Shown piece by piece: positions 45,533-54,500 of a stretch of DNA of 64,000 nt. The stretch comes from Aedes albopictus. Lineage: Eukaryota > Arthropoda > Insecta > Diptera > Culicidae. Location: positions 75,347,734 to 75,411,733 of the forward strand of contig NC_085136.1 in assembly GCF_035046485.1 (NCBI RefSeq), given 5' to 3'. The notes beneath the pieces are model-generated. The model searched no databases, was not told the origin of the DNA, and saw only the letters and a program-made list of their open reading frames with translations. The position numbers were made by a program, and so were the translations under genes. Position 1 is the first letter of the stretch. Every line of letters starts with the position of its first letter.

Positions 45533-45795
45533 ATGATGATTATCCTGGGCTTGTTAGGGGAATATCTGTAAATAAAAAGAAAATCGCGTTAAGTACTGTT
45601 CCTTTGAATTCCACTAAGAATTTGCATCTTTTGACAGATACGTACTCGACAGATACGTTGACTCGACTCAGTCGAGTCAAGTACAAGACACTGAAGACGA
45701 CCTTACAGTTGAGCTCGAAATACGTATCTGTCAAAAGATGCAAATTCTTAGTGGAATTCAAAGGAACAGTACTTAACGCGATTTTCTTTTTATTT
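45533..45795. mobile_element. Two head-to-head copies of the ATC-tailed retroposon
   Basis: About 45533-45651 is minus orientation (ATGATGATTATCC, GTTAAGTACTGTTCC, TTTGACAGATACGT); about 45682-45795 is plus orientation (GTACAAGACACTGAAGACG, GGAACAGTACTTAACGCG). The central TTGACTCGACTCAGTCGAG is self-complementary. Flanks GCAGGGTTG/GCCGGGTTG at 45524-45532 and 45796-45804 look like a 9-bp duplication with one mismatch. Confidence 0.7.
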
Positions 45796-46061
45796 GCCGG
45801 GTTGTTGTTCGGCATTCTCATAACATCGTATCCTTCCAGCTTTTGCCACCTTCCGGATGCTAGGTTCACCGTCCTACACACCGCCGAAGATGATTCTAAG
45901 CACTCGAAGATAGAACACTTCGAGGGCTTTGGGACAGAAGGTCGAAGGACAAATGGTCGAAGGACAAAAGGTCGAATGGACAAAAGGTCGAATGGACAAA
46001 AGGTCGAATTTTAGTAGACCAATTTACCAGCTGGTATTTCTCGCTTATAAGATAAACATTT

Positions 46062-46316
46062 CAGGCCAAACATTTCAATAGGTCCTATCTGCATTTGAGA
46101 GGCTCTCTTTGTTCACTTTCTCTTTCAATTATTGCAATGTAATGATACAATTTTCAACTATTTTTGCAGTACAAATCATAAGACGATTGTTTTGACCATC
46201 GTTCAATGCAAGGAGACAATCATAGTACAAATAAACAGCTAAGATATTAACGAAAGAGAGGGAAACCAAAGAGAGCATCTCTTCTGCAGATAGGACCTTT
46301 AGACATGTTTGGCCTG
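46062..46316. mobile_element. 255-bp TIR element inside the Mutator-like element
   Basis: CAGGCCAAACATTTCAATAG and GGTCCTATCTGCA on the left are mirrored by TGCAGATAGGACC and GACATGTTTGGCCTG on the right. CTCTCTTTG/CAAAGAGAG also pair. ATTT flanks both ends (possible 4-bp duplication). Non-coding. Confidence 0.7.
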
Positions 46317-47290
46317 ATTTTTGAAAGGTCTTTGTTGCCGCTCATTGAAAGAAACATTGAAGTGCTGTTATAGAAATCATATGCATTTCAGTCACTAACA
46401 TTTCCATAGGAAATTTTTCCTTCTTTTGTTTGTAGGCTGTTCTTTCAAGTTCTGTTAATGTAGTATTTATTTAATGGTAATTTAGTTTGGTTTTTTGTTC
46501 AGGAATTTTTCCTTCTTAAATTTATAGGCTGTTCTTTTAACTTTTGTTAGTGAAATAATTATTGACTCCTTAGGGACTTATTTTTCAATCAGAAATTTGG
46601 CTTCTTCTTTTCAATATCCGTTCTTTCTAACTGTACTGCAGAAACATTCATTAACTACTTGTGCTTAGTGATCATCCCCTCTTGGATTGATAGGTAGATC
46701 CTAATAATTATACTGTATAAGTAAACAATTTCATTTTGTTTGCTCATACAGGCGTTACGCCAAAAATTGAGAATTTTCGAACCCCCTCTCCCTGTCCTAT
46801 GCTAACTATAATGCTTGTTACACTTTTGCAAACCACCCTCCCCCTATAATCGTGACGTACTTCATGGATCACCCTTATAGTACCCAGAGATTTGTCCTTT
46901 TCTAATTTATAGACTGCTTGACTTTATTTAATCGCATTAATGATTGGAATTTCAAATGAGAATATTCCGATCTATGATTCATCCTTCTTCAACCCATAGG
47001 CTGTTCTTTCAAGGAATCAGAGATGGCATGCTCCTCAGTGCGAAACGTGTGCAGAGAAAACATACATTCTACACACGACTTTCAACGAGAGCGAGGGTGA
47101 ACTACGCAACTTTTTTCACACACAAACCACCCGCTCACCCTCAAAATGAGTGCTCAAACAAATGTTAGCACAAACATGTTTTTTTTTCAAATGTGCACCC
47201 AAAAATTCGTGTTGAGAACGCACTCAGTCGTGCTTCCAGTGCAATACTGTGTGTACCACAGGAGTATAAAAGTACTTGTTGTCTAAGATA
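46317..47290. other. Interior of the Mutator-like element, no gene
   Basis: Contains repeated TTTTTCCTTCTT...TATAGGCTGTTCTTTCAA words at about 46420, 46510 and 46985 (a loose tandem repeat) and a decayed GGGG-MITE relative at about 46760-46880. The ORF at 46944-47168 has no domain. Confidence 0.4.
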
Positions 47291-48450
47291 TCACATAAAT
47301 CACAGACAAGTAGATGTGACACTAGCGAAATTTCAATCTCATATATCTCATGATCCTGATTACTTAGAAAGTTGGTGTCTTCGGCAAAGTTGTTTGGCTG
47401 GTCAAGGACTAACCGATAATAAGATTTAAGATTCAAAATTCCACCGCTAGGCGGTGCTTGTGAGCCAAAAAAATTTGTTTTTCATAAATATCAGGAAAAT
47501 TTGCCAAAAAATGCAACTAGCACCGCGTTGCTGTTGAAACTAGAACCAAACGGTAATAATTCTGAAAGCCCTTGATCTACCAAACCATATTGCCGAAGAC
47601 ACCATCTTTCTACAAAGTGAGGATGCTGAGATATGCGAAATTTGAAATTTGTTTGCTCTCAAGCCTAGTGGTAGAATTTTTAATCTTAAGTCTTATTATC
47701 GGTTAGCCCTTGACCAGCCAAACAACTTTGCCGAAGACACCAACTCTCTAAGTAATCAGGATCATGAGATATATGAGATTGAAATTTCGCTAGTGTCACA
47801 TCTACTTGTCTGTGATTTATGTGAGGGGCTGTCCATAAACCACGTGGTCATTTTTTTGGGACTTCTCAACCCCCCCCCCCCCCCCCCCCCCGGGTGGTCA
47901 TTTGTCCATACAAAATTTTTTATTCAAAATGCTCATAGGCCGCACCCCCCCCCCCCCCCCTCTTCTAATGACCACGTGGTTTATGGACAGCCCCTGATAT
48001 CTTAGACAAGCAGATGCAACACTGACAAAATTTCCATCCCATATATCTCAGGAACCTGATTACTTAGAGAGTTGGTTTCTTCGGCAAAGTTGTTCAGCTG
48101 GTCAAGGGCTTTCAGAATATGGGCCGTGTGATTTGTGATTTTACCGCTAGGTGGCGCTAAATAGCGTACAAATTTTACATTTCACATATCTCAGCATTCT
48201 GATTCTTTAGAAAGATGATGTCTTCGGCAAAATTGTTTGGTAGATCAAGGACTTCCAGGATAATTATCGTTTGGTTCGAGTTTCTGCAGCTAGGTGGCGC
48301 TAGTTGCAATGTTTTGCAAATTTTCCTGATATATATGAAAAACAAAATTTGTTAGCTCACTAGCACCACCTGTTGGTCGAATTTGAAACCAAAATATTCA
48401 TCAACTGTAAGTCCTTGGCCAGCTTAAGACATCTGCTTGTCTCTGATATC
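47291..48450. repeat. 'GCGCCACC' repeat block with inverted CACAGAC-type ends
   Basis: 47291-47824 is an inverted repeat: arms of about 165 bp start TCACATAAATCACAGACAAG and carry GATCCTGATTACTTAG and TCTTCGGCAAAGTTGTTTGG. The next part (47995-48450) has the same type of ends (GATATCTTAGACAAGCAGATG, CATCTGCTTGTCTCTGATATC) around units with GCTAGGTGGCGCTA. This joins the satellite-like unit of 16.6-18.8 kb to the TIR family of 8.9, 9.5 and 34.4 kb. Confidence 0.7.
47825..47994. mobile_element. 170-bp MITE, GGGGCTGTCCATAAACC ends, 3-bp TSD TGA
   Basis: Ends GGGGCTGTCCATAAACCACG and its complement are perfect for more than 20 bp. TGA occurs at 47822-47824 and 47995-47997. A C-run of about 23 follows near 47870 and another of about 18 near 47943. 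It interrupts the GCGCCACC block. A 3-bp TSD fits PIF/Harbinger-like MITEs; the superfamily is inferred. Confidence 0.85.
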
Positions 48451-48900
48451 ACAGGATTTGATACCCTTTAGCGGGTTTTGGACTTTTCATCATTTATGGG
48501 CATCTATTTAGAATTGCAATGCGGTAAAAATTGCTGCATATAAGCTATTGCAAGTTTTAGAAGTTTTTTTTTCTATTTTCCAATAATGATTGTTTTGAAG
48601 TTGTTGAATAATTTTGCTATCACTCGTTCTATTTCTCAATCGTCGTTTTTCTGTCGAATTCTGGTCACTTTTTTATGTCTTCCAATTTGTCTTTAGTCTA
48701 TTTAACCTCTTTACCCTTTTAGACCTTTTGCACAGAACAGATGTGTATCTTCGAATAAATGTGATGTTTCGAGGTGGAAGTCGTGAAATTTTCAATTGGA
48801 AAACTAGATTGGAATGAATTTCCATGGGAAAATAAAAAATAATCAAAGCGTGCTACGCCGCCTCCCTAAGCTCGCTGCAGGCTAAAGCTTGACTTCCACC
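48451..48900. other. Right interior of the Mutator-like element, no gene
   Basis: AT-rich. The 67-aa ORF at 48614-48817 is hydrophobic by chance base composition and has no recognised domain. Confidence 0.4.
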
Positions 48901-50881
48901 ACCAGGTTCGCTAGTGTTGAGCCATCAAACGGGCAGTGCTTTTCGTGACGAAGATTCACCCCCGTGCCTTTTGTCCCTTCGACCTTTTGTCCATTCGACC
49001 TTTTGTCCTTCGACCTTTTGTCTTTCGACCTTTTGTCATAGATTCCACTTCGAGTGCTTGCATGTTCTCCTCGAGCATTAGTCCAGGTCTCGTGTCCGTA
49101 GAGGACCACCTGTTTTATCAATGTTTCATACATGGTACATTGCATTGATACTAATGCTGTTGTCTGCCGTTGATAAGGACCCGAGGTAGACAAAATCCTC
49201 CACCACCTCGAAAGTGTCCCCGTATATCGTAACACTTACCCTGTCATTCACGGTTCCGTCTGACCGGAATGTACTTTGTTTTAAACGCGTTCATCGTAAG
49301 TCCGACCTTTGCTGCTTCACGTTTAAGGTGGGTGTACACAGTACAGCTCTGCCACCGTTCCATTTGTTCTAGCAATAATATCCATGTATTCCGCAAGACA
49401 GACAAATTGGCCGGATTTCGTTAAAATCATGCCTCGGCTATTGAGCCTGGCTTGATGCATCACACCTTCCAGAGTAGGCAGAGAGTAGGCATGAGAGTCC
49501 GTCACCTTGTTGTCCCCGGCGAGATTCGAATGAACTAGATAGTACACCCGAAATCCTTACGCAGTTTAACACACCGTCCATCGTTGCCTTAATCAGTCAA
49601 GGAAAGCCGTTTTCGTCCATGATTTTCCATAGCTCTACGCGGTTGATACTGTCATATCCCGCTTTGAAGTCGATGAACAGGTGATGCGTTGGGACCTGGT
49701 ATTCACGGCATTTCTAGAGGATTTGCCGTACGATGAAGGTCTGGTCCGTAGTCAACCGGCCGTCGATGAAGCCAGCTTGATAACTTCCCACAAACTTATT
49801 CGTTTTAGGTGACAGACGACGAAAGATGATCTGGGATAGCACTTTGTAGGCAGCATTCAAAATGGTGATCGCTCGAAAGTTCTCACACATTAACTTGTCG
49901 TCTTTCTTGTGGATGGGACAGATTATCCCTTCCTTCCACTCCTCCGGTAGCTGTTCCGTTTCCCAGATCTTGACTACTAACTGGTGCAGACAGGTGGCCA
50001 ACTTTTCCGGGCCCATCTTGATGAGTTATGCTGCGATACCGTCCTTACCAGCCGCTTTGTTGTTTTTGAGCTGGTGGATGGCATCCTTAACTTCCCTCAG
50101 CGTGGGAGTTGGTTCGTTCCCGTCCTCTGCTGCACCAACATAGTCATTTCCTCCGCTGCCTTGGTCCTCCGTGCCTACATTCTATTCGCACATTCAGGTG
50201 CTCGTCGAAGTGCTGCTTCCACCTTTCGATCACCTCACGTTTATCCGTCAGGAGGCTCCCGTCCTTATCCCTGCAGATTTCGACTCGCGGCACGTAGCTT
50301 TTGCGGGATGCGTTGAACTTCTGGTAGAACTTACGTGTTTCTTGTGTACGGCACAGCAGTTCCATTTCCTCGCACTCCGCTTCTTCCAGGCGGCGCTTTT
50401 TCTCCCGGAAGAGACGGGTCTGCTGCTTCCACTTCTGTCTGTATCGCTCCACGTTCTGTCCAATCGTTTCGTCGACTCCGTTCTACGTACCCGATAGTGC
50501 TCTCGGCTGCGTCGTTGATGGCTGCTTTCACTGTACTCCAGTAGTCCTCTAGAGGGGCCTCATCGAGCTCGCCCTCGTCTGGCAACACGGCCTCGAGTTT
50601 CTGCGCGTATGCTGAGGCGACATCCGATTGCTTCAGTCGCTCTGGATTGCACTGTGGCGGTCGCCGGTACTGTACATTGTTGATGACGGAGAGTTTTGGG
50701 CGCAGTTTGACCATCACCAGATAGTGGTCGGAGTCGATGTTGGCGCCACGATAGGTCCTGACGTCGATAATGTCGGAGAAGTGCCGTCCGTCAATCAGAA
50801 CGTGGTCGATTTGAGATTCCATCTGCTGTGGTGATCTTCAGGTGTAACGATAAGGGAGGCTGTGTTGGTAAAAGGTGCTAA

Positions 50882-51059
50882 GGGACTGTCCATAAACCAC
50901 GTGGTCAGTTTTTAGGGAGACTCCGTCAAGCCCCCCCCCCCCCCCCCCCTCCGCGTGGTTGTTTGTTCATACAAAAAATTTAAACTAGTATTGACCCTGG
51001 TCTTCGTCCTAACCCCCATCCCCCACCCTTGCATGACCATGTGGGTTATGGATGGCCCC
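50882..51059. mobile_element. 178-bp MITE, same GGGGCTGTCC family
   Basis: GGGACTGTCCATAAACCACG and (reverse complement) GGGGCCATCCATAACCCACA ends, with TAA at 50879-50881 and TGA at 51060-51062 (3-bp duplication with one change). C-rich near 50931-50951. It interrupts RTE endonuclease sequence, which resumes with GGCCATG as in the 37.24-kb copy. Confidence 0.8.
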
Positions 51060-51968
51060 TGAAGGCCATGTTTTTGAAGGCGGCGAAATCAATGAGTCGT
51101 GGGCCATTTTCGTTCGTCTGCTAGGGGGCGCTGAACTTTCCAATCGTCGGTCCGCATTGCTTCTCCTGCGATCACCATTTTGAATCCCGCCTACAAAGTG
51201 CTATCCTAGATCATCTTTCGTCGGTAGTCACCCGAAGCAAATGAATTCGTTAAAAGTTATCAAGCAAGCTTCATCAACGGCAGGTCGACAACGGACCAAA
51301 TCTTCACCGTACAGCAAATCCTCGTGAGTACCAGGTTCCAAGGCATTACCTGTTCAGCGACTTCAAGGCGGCATACGACAGTATCGACTGTTCAGAACTG
51401 TGGAAATTCATGGCCGAGCAGTTTATTCGGATCTTGCGTGGCACAAGACTCTGATTCTTCCGGTCGCTTTATACGGCCATGAATTGTGGACGTTGAGAGA
51501 AGCTGGTCGGAGTTACGATCAGAGAGCCTCTGGAGCTTTCGAACGTCAAGTTAGGCAAACAATACTCGGCGGTAAACTGCAGAACGGCATCCGGCATCTG
51601 GTGGCGTTGCATGAACTAGATAGATAGATATGGTGAAGCGAATAAAACACGGCAGGCTGCGGTGGGCTAGGCACGTAGCTCGTATACCGGAGGAACGACA
51701 AGCTATTACCATATTCAGCAGAGAGCCAGGAAGCGGCTGTCGGATTCGTGGTAGACCGCACGTGTGCACGTTGGTTTTTTGCAGTTGAGGAGGATCTAAG
51801 GGCTCTAAATGTTCAGGGCGACTGGAAGCGATTGGCCCAGGATCGAGACCAGTAGACAGGTCTTACCCATGTTACTGAATGAAAAACAAAAAAAACTCAC
51901 TCAAATGCAATGTAAAACGTGAGTCACATCATAATTTATCACGTCGAGTTCAACAACCCTCGCGACTT

Positions 51969-52252
51969 CTCTCTCTCTCTCTCTCTCTCTTCTTGGCGTA
52001 ACGTCCTCATTGGGACAAAGCATGCTTCTCAGCTTAGTGTTCTATGAGCACTTCCACAGTTATTAACTGAGAGCTTCCTCTGCCAATGACCATTTTGCAT
52101 GCGTATATCGTGTGGCAGACACGAAGATACTCTATGCCCAAGGAAGTCAAGGAAATTTCCTTTACGAAAAGATCCTGGACCGACTGGGAATCGAACCCGT
52201 CACCCTCAGCATGGTCATGCTGAATACCCGTGCGTTTACCGCCTCGGCCCTA
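51969..52252 (-). mobile_element. Feilai-like tRNA-derived SINE, best copy, with (CT)n at its tail
   Basis: Read on the minus strand from about 52252: tRNA-like head GGCGGTAAACGCACGGG, ATTCAGCATGACCATGCTG, B box GGTTCGATTCCCAG (52186-52200), AGGAAATTTCCTTGACTTCC, CACACGATATACGCATG, GCTCTCAGTTAATAACTG, and GGACGTTACGCCAAGAAG at the tail, followed by (GA)n (the plus-strand CT run at 51969-51991). It would be transcribed by pol III and mobilised by a LINE. It serves as reference for the copies at 18826, 34384 and 44246. Confidence 0.85.
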
Positions 52253-53889
52253 CCCTCGCGACTTAGTAATCCAAAATACCACTCGGTACCAACCTGCCCA
52301 TATTCGGATCGTGCTTCCGGATCAGTTCCGTGTACTAACTAACACACACACGGTTGCAAACAACTTTCAAATCGTCAACCACCAATCAGTAATGCCAATG
52401 TCTAATCCAACTGCAGCAGCCGTTTCGGTGCTCTCCATGAAGCCAGATGCAATATCCACAGTCCTCTGCTGACCTAGCAAGGGCTTGGTCCGCGCAACAT
52501 AAGTGATTATATGCTGATTGGTCCAGTCCGATAGTAGCCAACTGTCGAAAGGCCATCAATCGAGGCGTAGTTCAACTGTAGCCTATCTGTCAGTCAGTCG
52601 CTCGCATCGCATAGATCGCCCAACCAAGATTGACAGGGAAGAGAAAATCCAAACATATGCGATTGCGCGGTGGTGTTTCGTAACATCGCCGATCGTTCGT
52701 CATAGGAGAACCAAAGGTAGCAATCATCCATTTGGTGCGCGAATTCCGAGAGGTTAGCTGGTTGAAGGGAGCCATCGTTCAAAAGTGTCGACGAGACCAC
52801 GACTAAAAGGAAACCGGCCGGCTGAAACAGGTTCGCAGCAGTGCCTGAGGCACGCACTCTTTAATGGCCGGTGCGTGTGAGAGCATTTCTTCTCCGCTAC
52901 GCGGCGGAAAGACACCTAATCTTCTGCGGAGAATTTCGAATGTAAATACCAACGCCCGTCTCGAAATTTGGTTCCGCAAAATAATGTCGAAAATTAGTAT
53001 GCAAACACTTAGCTGGAACACAGAAATCTACGGTCCTCCAGGTTCACGCTGAAACTTCCTAATGCGCAAAGTGAATATGAGACCCGTGCGCAGAAATGCC
53101 CTCTCATACACGCGCACACATATCAGCGCGGGCTTTTGAAAGTTGATGCAGATTTATCAACAGGTTTAGCTGTGCCGCGGCACTTTCACTGCGAACCTTG
53201 TGGATCGATGGGGACGATGGGGATAGGGACCGCAATCTCTGCGCTGTCCGTCCACCGTCCTCGTCGTTCGCGAGGGGGGTCACACCACCACCGATGATGA
53301 CGATGATGACGGCGGCAAAACCTGCCTGCTCGCTTGGCCTGGCCTGGCTGGACATATTTGTGTATTCAACTTGTTAACATGTGCGCGCGGGGATTTTATG
53401 CACGCGAGGGAGAGTCTCCGGCTTTCTTCCACAAAGAGCCTTCAACGCAACGCCGCCATCCTACAACCAACGGTGAGGTGACCACTTGATCCCTGTTGCG
53501 AATTGGGTTTCGGGATGGAAGGAAGGGAAACGGACAGCTATTTGAGGCTCGGCCGAGGCTGTCACGCAATTTTGTTTTGAATGAAGCCGACCTAGCTGCG
53601 GTGCGGTGGATGGCGGATGTTTGTGCAGATAATTATAATCTCTCTTATCGGAGAATTTCCTCATGCTGTTGGATTTTTACTTTTCTCAATTAATCAGCGC
53701 TGCTGTTTCGGTACGGCTTGGGATAATGGAAAATAATGCGATTTGTCAATGAACAGCTATCGATGGCTTTAAATCCGGCATATAAAATTGAGCAGTTACC
53801 TACTGTGGTACCGGTTCGGTTGGCGGTGTACCTTCAATTTATACAATCATTCACGTTTTCCGTGTGTGAATCTTTCAATTTAACCATTC
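52253..53889. other. Unique GC-balanced island, no gene resolved
   Basis: The longest repeat-free stretch. It contains GATGATGACGATGATGACGG near 53298 and a GGGACGATGGGGAT stretch near 53210. Reading frames on both strands are under 90 codons and have no domain or clear splice context. It could be regulatory DNA or a distant exon. Confidence 0.35.
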
Positions 53890-54500
53890 CGTTACTACAA
53901 TTTCATCAGGAACTCTATCTATGGAGTCCTCCAGAATACCTCTACCGATTTTTCAAAGGAGAACTGTAGGTTTTTCTCCAGGTATTTATTCAAAGAACTT
54001 TTCTTAGGATTCCCCTATTCCTGATGAGGTTTCTCCATTAATTCTTGTAGTGATTCCTCCAGAAAACTCATACCAGGATTATTCTAAAAAATATCCTTTT
54101 TTGATACCTTTCAGAACTCTGTACGGACTTCTCCAGGGATTCCTCCAAGAATTCTTGGTGGGATCATTCAAACCAATCTTCCTGGGAGTATTCCAAAAGC
54201 TCCTCCAGTAACATCTTTAGAGATTCAATCCAGAAATTATAGCTAGGACCAGGCCCGTGCACAGAAGTGGCGCCAAGGGAGGGGTTTTTGCCCATTTCGG
54301 CAAAAGGCGGAGGGGCGCCTAGTGTAAAAGCATCGGTAATGGGAGGGGTTTAACCCCCAATCACCCCCCCCCCCCTCCTTGTGCAAGGGCTTGGCTAGGA
54401 CTAGCGATTTCAAATGTGGTTCCACCATTCTTCCTAGGACTCCTCCAGAAGTTTTTTACTGGAATACTTTCAGGGGTTCTTCTAGGGATTTTTCTAAAGA
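53890..54500. repeat. Short 24-bp minisatellite tract, forward polarity
   Basis: TTCCTCCAGAAAACTC, CTTCTCCAGGGATTCCTCC at about 54130 and related words; interrupted by a MITE at 54250-54393. Confidence 0.7.
54250..54393. mobile_element. 144-bp MITE with 8-bp TSD (hAT-like)
   Basis: Left CAGGCCCGTGCACAG and right (reverse complement) CAAGCCCTTGCACAAG. Exact GCTAGGAC at 54242-54249 and 54394-54401. The 8-bp duplication fits hAT elements. It is G/C-rich with a C-run near 54364. Confidence 0.8.

Larger units (their letters stand above)
45925..49045. mobile_element. 3.1-kb Mutator-like non-autonomous element, 9-bp TSD
   Basis: An exact 9-bp duplication CACTTCGAG at 45916-45924 and 49046-49054 interrupts RTE sequence that resumes collinearly (TGCTTGCATGTTCTCC). 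The ends are inverted tandem arrays of a 15-16-bp unit, GGACAAAAGGTCGAA on the left (45940-46012) and TTCGACCTTTTGTCC on the right (48973-49035). A 9-bp TSD and repeated termini suggest the Mutator superfamily; this is inference. The interior holds MITEs and a GCGCCACC block but no transposase. Confidence 0.75.
45331..51166 (-). mobile_element. Younger RTE copy, 5'-truncated, itself interrupted
   Basis: Minus-strand relative of the 34839-38069 element. The 3' tail is at about 45331-45360 (ATTACAATAACATTACAATG). The C-terminal region is at about 45361-45915, RT at about 49055-50030, EN at about 50250-51166, where it stops inside the GDLNA region (5' truncation, usual for LINEs). The W codons lost in the other copy are intact here. 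It has its own stops and indels (for example near 50160 and 49490) and lacks part of the RT. Interrupting insertions: 45533-45795, 45925-49045 and 50882-51059. Confidence 0.8.
44999..51880 (+). mobile_element. Old RTE-like element, split and decayed (host of a nest)
   Basis: Left piece, about 44999-45330: forward translation gives the DVDPL-RTAG / YVDRSRRNEWFEEW region and EVMNTIHLLKTNEASGKSG, matching the EN-to-RT linker of the 34.8-38.1 kb element. Right piece, about 51167-51880: AITILNPAYKVLS (RT start), then LPVALYGHELWTLREAG, RWARHVARIPEE and DWKRLAQDRDQ (RT C-terminus) with frameshifts, ending near CATGTTACTGAATGAAAAAC. The central RT, including the active site, is deleted. The 45331-51166 insertion separates the pieces. 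Confidence 0.7.

Noticed and set aside
52186..52252. tRNA gene suggested by GGTTCGATTCC
   Set aside because: Part of a repeated SINE with several copies in the window.
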